Shown: positions 34,637 through 43,089 of the stretch, one piece after another | Layout: every line of letters starts with the position of its first letter | How positions within the stretch are numbered: position 1 is the stretch's first letter | From: JAZKFT01 sp040386335 | GTDB taxonomy: Bacteria; Bacteroidota; Bacteroidia; Chitinophagales; Chitinophagaceae | NCBI GenBank assembly: GCA_040386335.1 | Contig: JAZKFT010000030.1 | Location: forward strand, 1-64,000 | Reading direction: 5' to 3' | Length of the DNA: 64,000 nt | Made by a program: the position numbers and the translations under genes | Notes under the pieces: model-generated | Told to the model about the DNA's origin: nothing | The model's input: only the letters and a program-made list of their open reading frames with translations | The model's database searches: none

Positions 34637-34668
34637 TACAAATCGTAAATCCGAAACCCTAAATCCCT
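34637..34668. repeat. AAATCGTAAATCC word repeat at the ilvE stop
   Basis: Words ACAAATCGTAAATCCG and AACCCTAAATCCC run into the ilvE stop codon (34667-34669). The same family is found at 36587-36627 and 52891-52928. Confidence 0.55.
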
Positions 34669-35731
34669 ACACGCTCACCATCCAACCAAACGCATCCGGA
34701 GCTTCACCATATTTAATAGCATCCATCCGGCGTTTCACTTCGGGGCAATGTTTCCAGCTGGCGGTATCAAATTCCATGACAAAGTCTTTGTAACGCAATT
34801 CTTTGATCATAGCGATGGTAGCGGCGGTGCCGGTTCCAAATACTTCTTTCAATTCGCCGCTTTTGAAGGCTTCGGTTATTTCATCAATACCCAGGTCTCT
34901 TTCTTCCACGGTCAATCCCATGGCCTTTAATAGTTCAATAGCGCTGTCGCGGGTTACGCCTGCGAGTATGGTGCCATTTAAAAGGTCGGGTGTAATGGCT
35001 TTGTTACCAATGATAAAGAACACGTTCATGGTGCCGATTTCCTGCACATACTTATGTTCCAGGGCATCCATCCAAAGTACCTGGTCGTAGCCCAGTTTTT
35101 TTACCTGCGCTGTAGGGAACATACTGCTGCCATAGTTTCCGGCACATTTTGCAAAACCTACACCGCCTGGCACTGCCCTTACAAATTGCTCCTCAACATA
35201 AATACGCATCGGTGCTGCATAATAAGGCCCGGTTGGGCTCAGCAGTATCATAAACTTATAATTGGCCGAAGGTTTTACACCGATCACCTCGTCCGTAGCA
35301 AACATAAAGGGCCGGATATACAGGGAATGATCCGCTTTATTGGGTATCCAATTGCTGTCCAATGCGATCAATTGCTTCATGCCTTCAATAAATATCTCTT
35401 CCGGCACAGTCGGCATCATCATCCTTTCGGCCGACAGGTTAAAACGATTAAAGTTATCGTAGGGGCGGAAAATGGCCGCTTCGCCTTTGGCATTTTTATA
35501 GGCTTTGATGCCTTCAAAAATAGACTGGCCATAATGTAAGGCCGCATTGCTTGGCTCTATCAGCAAAGGCTGGTAAGGCTTAATTTCAATATTTTTCCAC
35601 TCACCATCTTCATAGTCAGCTTCCAGCATGTGGTCGGAAAAATATTTTCCAAAAGGTAGATTTTCAAGGTCGAGATTGTTGAGTTTGCTCGTTTCTGCTC
35701 TTGTAACGGGAATATCCAAAGTGGCAACCAT
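34667..35731 (-). CDS. ilvE: Branched-chain amino acid aminotransferase
   Basis: A 354-aa class IV PLP aminotransferase. The start MVATLDIPVTR at 35731 is chosen because the 19 residues before it are hydrophobic and not family-like. Motifs: LHYGQSIFEGIKAYKN, FAKCAGNYGSS (PLP lysine region), GYDQVLWMDALEHKYVQEIGTMNVFF, TILAGVTRDS and the late EVFGTGTAATIAMI. It performs the last step of Val, Leu and Ile synthesis and the first of their degradation, in the cytosol. It is divergent from the gene at 35800, and 68 bp of AT-rich DNA between them holds both promoters. Confidence 0.95.
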   Translation of the reverse strand: MVATLDIPVTRAETSKLNNLDLENLPFGKYFSDHMLEADYEDGEWKNIEIKPYQPLLIEPSNAALHYGQSIFEGIKAYKNAKGEAAIFRPYDNFNRFNLSAERMMMPTVPEEIFIEGMKQLIALDSNWIPNKADHSLYIRPFMFATDEVIGVKPSANYKFMILLSPTGPYYAAPMRIYVEEQFVRAVPGGVGFAKCAGNYGSSMFPTAQVKKLGYDQVLWMDALEHKYVQEIGTMNVFFIIGNKAITPDLLNGTILAGVTRDSAIELLKAMGLTVEERDLGIDEITEAFKSGELKEVFGTGTAATIAMIKELRYKDFVMEFDTASWKHCPEVKRRMDAIKYGEAPDAFGWMVSV

Positions 35732-35799
35732 AATTAGAATAATTTTGAGCAAAGAAACGAAAAAAGCCCCGTCCATTTTTATTAACAAACCCAGGAATT

Positions 35800-36468
35800 A
35801 TGCATTTCGAAAAAGTTCAACTGCCTTCGACGGTTGTTGCAGAATTATACAAACAATCTTTAGTTGTGTTGGAGGATGTTCAACCGGTTGGTAAAAATGT
35901 CGTAGACCGGGGCTTGCCCCCGACCGCAGAGATCCTGCCTATTGAACCCCAAAAAATAGAAACAGCACCAGTACCGGCTAAAAAAGAAGATGTCATCACG
36001 GCGCCGGCAACTATGGGTCCTGTTACTGAAAATGATGATCCGGGTAAAAAAGAAACCGGTATTGCCCCCATTAAATATTTAGGAGGCTTCGGAAAACAGG
36101 TTGCTATTGTAGTGACTGAGCATTTTCATCCACATATTGCGGATGAAGACCTGGCATTCTTAAGCAAAATGCTCGCTGCCTGCAAGCTATCCATGAATGA
36201 TGTGGCCATAATTAACGTGGTCAGTAACCCGCAGTCGGCACAACTTTGGCAACTAATGCCCGCCAAAGTGATGCTGATGTTTGATGTAGACCCGGGTAGC
36301 CTCGGCCTCCCTTTCCGTCGCCCCCATTTTGAAGTACAGGAATGGTCCGGCTCCAGTTTTTTGGTTGCACCGGAACTTTCTACTTTCAGAATAGGCGCAG
36401 AACCGGATGTTAAAATGCTGAAGACCAAATTGTGGCTGTGTTTGCAGAAGATATTTTTAGGTATGTAG
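35800..36468 (+). CDS. Uncharacterised protein with DNA polymerase III psi (HolD)-like C-terminal region
   Basis: A 222-aa protein without a signal peptide. Residues 1-30 (MHFEKVQLPSTVVAELYKQSLVVLED) are followed by a low-complexity Pro/Glu/Lys linker (about 30-90). A compact C-terminal domain (about 92-222) contains QVAIVVTEHFHPHIADEDLAFLSKMLAACKLSMNDVAIINV, LGLPFRRPHFEVQEW, FLVAPELSTFRIGAEPDVKMLKTKLWLCLQKIF. The order and spacing of LG...., ..APxLxxLxxxPxxKxxLWxxL and the helix before it resemble E. coli HolD (psi, clamp-loader accessory subunit). That is pattern recognition only. The stop codon lies inside a GTAGAGACG palindrome. Confidence 0.55.
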   Translation: MHFEKVQLPSTVVAELYKQSLVVLEDVQPVGKNVVDRGLPPTAEILPIEPQKIETAPVPAKKEDVITAPATMGPVTENDDPGKKETGIAPIKYLGGFGKQVAIVVTEHFHPHIADEDLAFLSKMLAACKLSMNDVAIINVVSNPQSAQLWQLMPAKVMLMFDVDPGSLGLPFRRPHFEVQEWSGSSFLVAPELSTFRIGAEPDVKMLKTKLWLCLQKIFLGM

Positions 36469-36490
36469 AGACGTCCATTTATGGCGTCTC
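36465..36490. repeat. GTAGAGACG-family palindrome overlapping a stop codon
   Basis: GTAGAGACGTCCAT / ATGGCGTCTC stem with a bulged T. The TAG stop of the preceding gene (36466-36468) is part of the repeat. Confidence 0.6.
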
Positions 36491-36534
36491 CATCATGCCG
36501 GTCAAAATAAACATTGGCACACCCTCCGTTTTGC

Positions 36535-36573
36535 AAAAAAATGCGGCTGGCTTACGAAGCCAACCGCATTTTA
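36535..36573. terminator. Bidirectional terminator
   Basis: ATGCGGCTGGCTT / AAGCCAACCGCAT stem (one C-A mismatch, ACG loop) flanked by A- and T-tracts. It can end both the gene at 35800 (+) and the gene at 36629 (-). Confidence 0.75.
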
Positions 36574-36586
36574 CATTGGATGATAA

Positions 36587-36627
36587 TCATAAATCATAAA
36601 TCCGAAATCATAAATCCGACATCCTAC
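36587..36627. repeat. ATAAATCATAAATCCG word repeat
   Basis: Tandem words ATAAATCATAAATCC and GAAATCATAAATCCGAC end just before the stop codon of the minus-strand gene at 36629. Confidence 0.6.
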
Positions 36628-36628
36628 A

Positions 36629-38323
36629 TCAAAAAACCGCCACTTTCAAATTCTCCACTTTCTCTCCAACACATTGTAGCCAATAAATTCCAGCTGGCAA
36701 CTTCCCTGTTTCCAAAACCTGTGAGCCTGCATTAATCCCCGTAAAACTTTTTACTTTTTGGCCCGCATTATTAATGAGATTTATCTGCCTTAAAGGATAA
36801 GGCGTATTCAATTTTATTTGTCCCGAACCATTGTACATCACCACAATTTTTTCTACACGCCGGCTGTTCACCTGAACTACAGGAGAATATTGCAATGTTC
36901 CATCTGCATATACCATCTTCAACCGGTAAAACCTGTTTTCTGAATTGAGCGGCGTGGTATTAAACTGGTACGTTGCAGTAATTCCGCTTGTTTGAGGCAA
37001 AGCGCTTCCAACATTACTAAACCGGATGCCATCAACCGAATTTTCTATATCAAACCGAACGAGGGATGGATCAAGCGTTGTTGTCCATTGCAGGTTGTCG
37101 GTACCATTTTTAAAAGCGGCAGTAAACGAGAGTAGTTTTATAGGGAGCAGGCCGGCTAAAACAACTTTATAAACACCACCGGCCGCTGTTCCGGCGTAAA
37201 GCATGCCGTTTTCAGCTTCGCCAAATGTGGTAATATTAGCCGGCACACCAAAAGGTTGTACGGCGCTCAAATAACCACCCATTCCATCCGGTTTTACCAT
37301 GAAAGCGTTGGGGCGTACATAGTCGGCACAAATATACCAGCCCAGCATATCAGCATATTCTGCGGTATTGCGGTACACATAACCACCCGTAATAGAAAAC
37401 CCACCGGCCGAATTATGAAAATATTCATATACCGGCGGCGTGGAAACACCCACGGTGAGATTACAAGGCTGTACACCGGTTGCCGTATTCAGATGCATTC
37501 CCTCCATACAGCGCCATTGATAATTTACGCCGGCAGCATTTGCGGGTGTGCGGTGATTGATCTCTTCCCATGCGTTCTGACCCACGTCGGCGATCCACAT
37601 ATCACCGGTCAGGCGGTCAAAACTCCAGCGCCAGGGATTGCGGAGACCCATGGCATATATCTCATCGGCCACGCCGTCACCGGGAACTAAAAATGGATTG
37701 GTAGGAGGGATGGTATAAAATGGTGACGAGGTGGCAAAACCGTTTACATCGATGCGCAGCATTTTCCCCAACAGGGATGCAATGTTTTGCCCGTTTTGAT
37801 TCGGATCATTACTGCTGCCGCCATCACCCGTTCCAAAATATAAGAATCCATCTGTACCAAAATTCAGCTTGCCACCATTATGATTGCTTGCACCAGGGTG
37901 CGGTATGGTGAGCAAAACTGTGCCGCTGGTATTGGCTACGTTGGGATTGGCGCTTATTGAATAACGGGCCAGCGTTAAGCTACCTGCGGTATTGGTATAA
38001 TAAATAAAAAAATATCCATTGCCACTGTAACCGGGGTGAAAGGCCATGCTCAGCAGTCCACGTTCGCCCCCGGGAGAGTATGAAATAATACCACTCACAT
38101 TAAGGAAAGGTGTGGCGAGCACCGATGTACCATTCCAAACTTTAATAGTGCCGTTTTGCTGGACCAGGAAAAGCCGGTTGCTTCCATCATTGGCATTTAC
38201 AATTTCCACCAGCGGGCTCACACCGGTAATGCTCATTTCCTGCGCAAAGCCCAGGATAGGTTGCGATCGTGCCAGGAAGAAGGTGCTGCAACTAATAAGC
38301 AGCAAGAAGTAAATCTTTTTCAT
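36629..38323 (-). CDS. Secreted PQQ-dependent sugar dehydrogenase-like protein with T9SS domain
   Basis: A 564-aa protein. Signal peptide (1-20, ending ARSQ). A six-bladed GSDH/sorbosone dehydrogenase propeller covers about 25-375, with ERGLLSMAFHPGYSGNGYFFIYYT, HPGASNHNGGKLNFGTDGFLYFGTGDGG and LRNPWRWSFDRLTGDMWIADVGQNAWEEIN. A fibronectin-like region and a C-terminal T9SS sorting domain (about 480-564) follow. Homologues oxidise aldoses or sorbosone with PQQ; whether cofactor binding is intact is not certain from motifs alone. T9SS export places it at the surface or in the medium. Confidence 0.85.
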   Translation of the reverse strand: MKKIYFLLLISCSTFFLARSQPILGFAQEMSITGVSPLVEIVNANDGSNRLFLVQQNGTIKVWNGTSVLATPFLNVSGIISYSPGGERGLLSMAFHPGYSGNGYFFIYYTNTAGSLTLARYSISANPNVANTSGTVLLTIPHPGASNHNGGKLNFGTDGFLYFGTGDGGSSNDPNQNGQNIASLLGKMLRIDVNGFATSSPFYTIPPTNPFLVPGDGVADEIYAMGLRNPWRWSFDRLTGDMWIADVGQNAWEEINHRTPANAAGVNYQWRCMEGMHLNTATGVQPCNLTVGVSTPPVYEYFHNSAGGFSITGGYVYRNTAEYADMLGWYICADYVRPNAFMVKPDGMGGYLSAVQPFGVPANITTFGEAENGMLYAGTAAGGVYKVVLAGLLPIKLLSFTAAFKNGTDNLQWTTTLDPSLVRFDIENSVDGIRFSNVGSALPQTSGITATYQFNTTPLNSENRFYRLKMVYADGTLQYSPVVQVNSRRVEKIVVMYNGSGQIKLNTPYPLRQINLINNAGQKVKSFTGINAGSQVLETGKLPAGIYWLQCVGEKVENLKVAVF

Positions 38324-38565
38324 AGGGATTAAATTTAGATGAACGGATAAGAGACAAGTTAGATTCTTTTATTGGATGAATAAGTCTTGTCTTAAGGATG
38401 AAGAGGGTCGTGAAAAAAGGTTACCCAAAATCAGGCCAGAAATCGTATCCCATGGTGTCGTATTTACCGGCTAATAACCGGCCGCGGCCATCGCATAAAC
38501 AAGCAAAAACACAATATGCCGGTGAGAATAGTTTAGCAATTCATTTTTCACCAAAATGTTTTTTT

Positions 38566-39963
38566 ATGAAACGGCTCCTCCTATTCCTGTTTACAGGCTG
38601 CAGTATTTTTTCTTATGGACAAAATGTGGGTATCAATACCGCAGCGCCCACAGCCGCCCTTGATGTTAATGGTGACTTCATCCTGCGCAGTGCTGATCTT
38701 ACCCTGGCTAATGGTAATAACCTGGTAGATGTAGGCACCTTAGCCTACAGTAATTTCAGGATCACCGGCCCCACTACAGCCTTTAATGTAACCGGCCTTA
38801 GCTATAGTTGGGACGGAAAACTGGTAACCCTTTTTAACCGCAGTGGCTTTACCATGACGGTGGTAAATGAAAGCCCCGCCGAGGCCGTTTCTGAACGCAT
38901 CATCACCGGCACCGGGGCCGACGTGACCATACCCAATAATGCAAGCGTTAATTTCCAATACGATCTTGGTGCGGTACGGTGGGTACTGCGTAGCCATAGT
39001 GCCGCGGTAGCTGGTGGTGGAGTTGGTGGTGGATGGGGACTAAATGGCAATGCCGGTACAAATCCCAACACCGATTTTATAGGGACTACCGATAACCAGC
39101 CTTTTATTATCAAAAGCAGTAACCAGACTGTAGCCATGTTTCAGTTTGGCTCTCCGAGCAATAACTATATCGGCACCAATTTTCAGCGTACGGGTATTGG
39201 GGTGTTAGGTACTGGGGCGCCTACACATACACTCGAGGTGGGCCTGGCCGATTTAGCTGGCGGCAGCCAGGGCGTCCTCGGCATCCGGGGTACCACACAT
39301 ATCACTCATTTTAATTATGGCGCTAACGAAGCCGTATATATCCGCGGGGGAAAAGATGGCAGCCCCATTTTGCTCAACGATGGGCCAGCCTCGGGTAATG
39401 TAGCCATTGGCACAGGCATACCCGATGCCAATACCAAACTGACGTTGCAGACAGCAGGCGATGGTGCCACGGCACTTTCTATTCGCAACCCCAGCGGCTC
39501 GGTAACTTTTAATGCATTTGTAGGCGGCCCTGCCAATGGCAATACGATTTCACTCGGTACGCCAGGTGCCATGCCTGTTGCTTTTTATACCAATTCGGCT
39601 AACAGGATTTTTATTGCCGCCAACGGAAATATAGGAATAGGTACAGACAACCCGGTCAATAAACTTTCGGTAAACGGCGACATTCGAAGCCGCGAAGTGA
39701 CCGTGGAAACCGCCAACTGGCCGGACTATGTTTTTGAACAGGAGTATAAACTGAGGCCGCTGGCGGAAGTGGAGCAATTTATCATACAACACAAACACCT
39801 GCCCGAAATACCAACTGCAAACGACATGCATTCCAACGGATTAAAGCTAGGCGACCTCCAAAAAAAGATGATGGAAAAAATAGAAGAACTCACCCTCTAT
39901 ATTATTCAACAGCAGAAACAGATAGACCACCTTTTAAAGGCAAACGGCAACCTGAATCAATAA
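38566..39963 (+). CDS. Secreted fibre-like protein with NVGIGT repeats and coiled-coil C-terminus
   Basis: 465 aa from the ATG at 38566 (MKRLLLFLFTGCSIFSYGQ, a signal peptide). A longer frame from 38398 is unlikely because it precedes the signal. The N-terminal GINTAAPTAALDVNGDF and later NIGIGTDNPVNKLSVNGDI are the phylum's tail-fibre-like beta-helix motifs. A module of about 75 aa (LQTAGDGATALSIRNPSGSVTFNAFVGG...) is shared with the gene at 43090. The end, LAEVEQFIIQHKHLPEIPTANDM followed by a coiled coil (LGDLQKKMMEKIEELTLYIIQQQKQI), is typical of a trimerising C-terminus. First gene of a four-gene run with gaps of 11-25 bp. Confidence 0.8.
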   Translation: MKRLLLFLFTGCSIFSYGQNVGINTAAPTAALDVNGDFILRSADLTLANGNNLVDVGTLAYSNFRITGPTTAFNVTGLSYSWDGKLVTLFNRSGFTMTVVNESPAEAVSERIITGTGADVTIPNNASVNFQYDLGAVRWVLRSHSAAVAGGGVGGGWGLNGNAGTNPNTDFIGTTDNQPFIIKSSNQTVAMFQFGSPSNNYIGTNFQRTGIGVLGTGAPTHTLEVGLADLAGGSQGVLGIRGTTHITHFNYGANEAVYIRGGKDGSPILLNDGPASGNVAIGTGIPDANTKLTLQTAGDGATALSIRNPSGSVTFNAFVGGPANGNTISLGTPGAMPVAFYTNSANRIFIAANGNIGIGTDNPVNKLSVNGDIRSREVTVETANWPDYVFEQEYKLRPLAEVEQFIIQHKHLPEIPTANDMHSNGLKLGDLQKKMMEKIEELTLYIIQQQKQIDHLLKANGNLNQ

Positions 39964-39981
39964 CAGCAAACAGTAATTGCA

Positions 39982-42639
39982 ATGAAAATTTATAAACGAC
40001 TGGTAAGCTTTCTTCTGCTTTTCTGCCTTGTTGCCACTGCTTTTAGCCAGGTTACAGAAATACCAACAGCCCTGGCCAACAAGCTGGCTGGCAAAAGAAA
40101 ATATGTGGATGTAATGAAAGAAGTGGATAATTATTACAGGGCGAATAATTTTAATGCGAACCCCAAATTATTTAAAGAATATAAACGCTGGAACCGCTGG
40201 GCATGGTTTGCCGCCAGGCATGTTAACGGGCAAGGGGAAGTGGATTATAAAACCTCAAAATATTTTGACGAAGCCCAAAAAATATCCGGGAGTGATGTTG
40301 CCAACTCGCCTAACGCCACAACTTCTACTGCCGGTAACTGGACATCTGTAGGTCCCCTGACCACTGGCTGGGGTACCAACAGTGGTAGCCGGGGTATTGG
40401 CCGCATAGACAGGCTGGCCATGTTGCCTGGTAATGCCTCGGTGATGCTGGCCGGCAGCCCGAGTGGTGGCCTTTGGCGTACCGATAACGGGGGCAACAAC
40501 TGGTATTCCATCACCAAATATTTGCCCAACTGTGGCATCGCTGGTGTGGTATTTGGCAACAACGACCCCAGCGGCAACACCATTTATATATTGACAGGGC
40601 AAAAAGTGGCCGGTAATTTTTTAGCAGACTATGGCCTCCATAGAAACGGGGTTGGCGTATTGGTGACCACCAATGGCGGCACTAACTGGAAAAAGCTGGG
40701 CAACTCCGAAACGGTGCTACGGAATAGGGTGCCACAAAAACTGATGCAATTACGCAATTTCCCCAACGTGTTTTTTGCAGCTACCCTTAATGGCCTGTAC
40801 GCCAGTTTTAATTTTGGCGAAACCTGGGCTGCGGTACCCGGCGGAAACACGGTGGTTACCGACATAGAACAACACCCTACCAACGATGCCATACTGTACT
40901 TTACTACGCCCAGCTTTGTATACAAATCCATCAATTTCGGCCAAAGTTTTTTTACTACGAATACCTATACACCAAACCCTAATCCATCCACCTACGGCCT
41001 GTTGGCAGTAACCCCGGCCAACCCAGATGAAGTGTATTTTCTGCAATGTGGCAACGATCCTGTGCCAAACCCTAATAGCATCGTATCCAACACCATTTAT
41101 AAATCAGTGAACAGCGGCGACCATTTTACCCGCATCAATACTCAAAACGTCATCGCATCCGGAGCATGGTATAATCAGGCTTTTGCCGTTCACCCTACCA
41201 ATAATAATAACATGGTGGCAGCAGGCTTCAGCCTTTCCTCATCTACAAACAATGGGAATGAGCTAAGTTTTGGCAACACCACGCAGGGTTTCGGTAACGG
41301 CACACCTACGGCGGCCAACTACCTCCATTCCGACATTCACGATTTGATGTACAGCCCAAACGGCGCCTTGCTCTACGCTGCCTGCGATGGCGGCGTATTT
41401 GTAAGTAATAATAACGGTGTTACCTGGACCGACAAATCGGTAGGCCTGCAATGCTCCCAATATTATCACATGGAAGGCTTTGAAGGAACAGCAAATTTAT
41501 TGGTTGGTGGCCTGCAGGACAATGGCACCCATTATACCACCACTGGTAACCACATGATATACTCGGGTGAAGGCGATGGCTTTGTGAGCGATTTTGTAAA
41601 TACGAACAACAACTTTTTTTTCCAGGTAGAAAATACATCGATTTCCAGGTTTACACGCAGTAGCAATACCAGTACACCTGTATCACCAGGCTTTGGCCCT
41701 ACACGAACCTTTTTCCCAGATATTGCATGCCACCCTACCAACGGCAACATTGTATATGTTGGTTACAGGGACACAATATGGCGCAGCCTTAATCAGGGGA
41801 GTAGTTGGGCAGCAGTAAGGCTTGGCGGCACAAACGATGGAACGGCAACTACAAACAGGGGTTACAATGGCGGGTTTGCCGTTAGTGCACAGCAGCCCGA
41901 CAGAATTTATGCCGCGTCCGGCAACGGCGTTATCCGGTCCGACAACCAGGGCGGCGCATGGACCGTCATATCTGGCACCACGGGCTGGCCTGCCGCATTT
42001 GGTACCATTACCGATATAGCCACCAGTAGTGGCAATGCTAATGAAATCTGGCTCACCACAACGGGCAATAACGGAGCCAGCAGGGTAATGTACAGCGGCA
42101 ATGCCGGAGCCAGTTGGTTTGATTTTACAGGCAGTCTGCCCAATGTACCAGTGTACTCCATCTTTTGTACCAGCCAGGGTGATGTGTATTGCGGTACTGA
42201 ACTGGGTGTATACTTTATGGATTTTACCATGTCCGATTGGGTACCATTTTACAACGGTCTGCCCATGATACCGGTTACCGATTTGTTTGTGGACGAAGCC
42301 AATAACACGATATCCGCAGCCACCTGGGGCCGTGGTATCTGGCGCAGCGATTTGTACAGCGACTGCAGCCCACTGGTCATTTTGGGCAGCAACGTAAATG
42401 GCAGATTCACCTACCAATCCAGCGGCGTATTAGAGTCCACTCAAAAAATGCAGGGTAATTATGAAAACGATCTGCGCTACCGCAGTGCCGGTAAAATAAG
42501 CCTCAAAAATGGCTTTATGGCCAAAGACGGTTCCTATTTCAAAAGCGTTATCGGGCCATGTGGCCAGGGAGTTTTTAAAGCAACAAATGGCGTGACCACC
42601 CCATCAAAAGCGGAAATACTGCATTTGATACCGGAGTAA
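39982..42639 (+). CDS. Secreted BNR/sortilin-like beta-propeller protein with 3-coathanger-stack C-terminus
   Basis: An 885-aa protein with a signal peptide (ending TAFSQ). BNR/VPS10-type blades appear from about 120 onward (GGLWRTDNGGNNWYSITKYLP, GVLVTTNGGTNWKKLGN, DGGVFVSNNNGVTWTDKSVG, NGVIRSDNQGGAWTVISG, ATWGRGIWRSDL). Such propellers occur in xyloglucanases and sortilin-like proteins; no catalytic pair could be assigned. The end (NDLRYRSAGKISLKNGFMAKDGSYFKSVIGPC) fits the 3-coathanger-stack module of secreted Bacteroidota proteins. It is 18 bp after the fibre gene, so probably one transcript. Confidence 0.82.
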   Translation: MKIYKRLVSFLLLFCLVATAFSQVTEIPTALANKLAGKRKYVDVMKEVDNYYRANNFNANPKLFKEYKRWNRWAWFAARHVNGQGEVDYKTSKYFDEAQKISGSDVANSPNATTSTAGNWTSVGPLTTGWGTNSGSRGIGRIDRLAMLPGNASVMLAGSPSGGLWRTDNGGNNWYSITKYLPNCGIAGVVFGNNDPSGNTIYILTGQKVAGNFLADYGLHRNGVGVLVTTNGGTNWKKLGNSETVLRNRVPQKLMQLRNFPNVFFAATLNGLYASFNFGETWAAVPGGNTVVTDIEQHPTNDAILYFTTPSFVYKSINFGQSFFTTNTYTPNPNPSTYGLLAVTPANPDEVYFLQCGNDPVPNPNSIVSNTIYKSVNSGDHFTRINTQNVIASGAWYNQAFAVHPTNNNNMVAAGFSLSSSTNNGNELSFGNTTQGFGNGTPTAANYLHSDIHDLMYSPNGALLYAACDGGVFVSNNNGVTWTDKSVGLQCSQYYHMEGFEGTANLLVGGLQDNGTHYTTTGNHMIYSGEGDGFVSDFVNTNNNFFFQVENTSISRFTRSSNTSTPVSPGFGPTRTFFPDIACHPTNGNIVYVGYRDTIWRSLNQGSSWAAVRLGGTNDGTATTNRGYNGGFAVSAQQPDRIYAASGNGVIRSDNQGGAWTVISGTTGWPAAFGTITDIATSSGNANEIWLTTTGNNGASRVMYSGNAGASWFDFTGSLPNVPVYSIFCTSQGDVYCGTELGVYFMDFTMSDWVPFYNGLPMIPVTDLFVDEANNTISAATWGRGIWRSDLYSDCSPLVILGSNVNGRFTYQSSGVLESTQKMQGNYENDLRYRSAGKISLKNGFMAKDGSYFKSVIGPCGQGVFKATNGVTTPSKAEILHLIPE

Positions 42640-42664
42640 TCATTCAAGTCCTAAAAACCAGCAT

Positions 42665-43078
42665 ATGAAAAAATTAATGTCAGTCGTATCAGCACTCATT
42701 TTGGTAAACGTAGCTATTGCACAAAGCCCCGTGGGCAAATGGAAAAAGATTTCGCACACCATTGTGTATGAAGGTAAAAAAATGGATATGCACGCCGCTC
42801 TCTTGCAGCAGCGGCCTTGTGCAGCCAATATCGTGTACGAAATAAATGCAGATGGCACCTACAGGCTAAATGCCGCCAACTCCGGCTGTGATGCAAAGTA
42901 TATTGATATCCAGCAAAAACTTTATGCCAAAACAAAATGGAAATTAGAAGGGAATGCCTTTACTACATCCGCCACCAATTTTGCTTTAGGCCAGACATAT
43001 ACCATTAGTTTGGCAGGTAACAAAATGACCTGGGTTGGAACAGATAACCAGGGTACCATCGTGTATCAAAAATTATAA
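42665..43078 (+). CDS. Small secreted lipocalin-like protein
   Basis: 137 aa with a signal peptide (ending NVAIAQ). The mature part starts SPVGKWKKISHTIVYEGKKMD and continues with beta-rich segments (YEINADGTYRLNAANSG, KWKLEGNAFTTS, YTISLAGNKMTWVGTD). This is the GxW...DGTY...W...D pattern of small lipocalin-like/DUF4488-type proteins, which may bind a hydrophobic ligand. It lies 25 bp after the propeller gene and 11 bp before the next gene. Confidence 0.65.
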   Translation: MKKLMSVVSALILVNVAIAQSPVGKWKKISHTIVYEGKKMDMHAALLQQRPCAANIVYEINADGTYRLNAANSGCDAKYIDIQQKLYAKTKWKLEGNAFTTSATNFALGQTYTISLAGNKMTWVGTDNQGTIVYQKL

Positions 43079-43089
43079 AAACAAGTAAG

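Noticed and set aside
35732..35788. 19-residue hydrophobic extension of IlvE
   Set aside because: IlvE is cytosolic; the family-like N-terminus begins at the Met at 35731 and the extension would cover the divergent promoter region.
38398..38565. N-terminal 56-residue extension of the fibre gene
   Set aside because: It is basic, low in conservation signs and precedes a perfect signal peptide starting at 38566.
41683..42417. Minus-strand ORF of 244 aa inside the BNR propeller gene
   Set aside because: The plus-strand frame carries a full signal peptide, repeat pattern and C-terminal module; the antisense frame has none of these.
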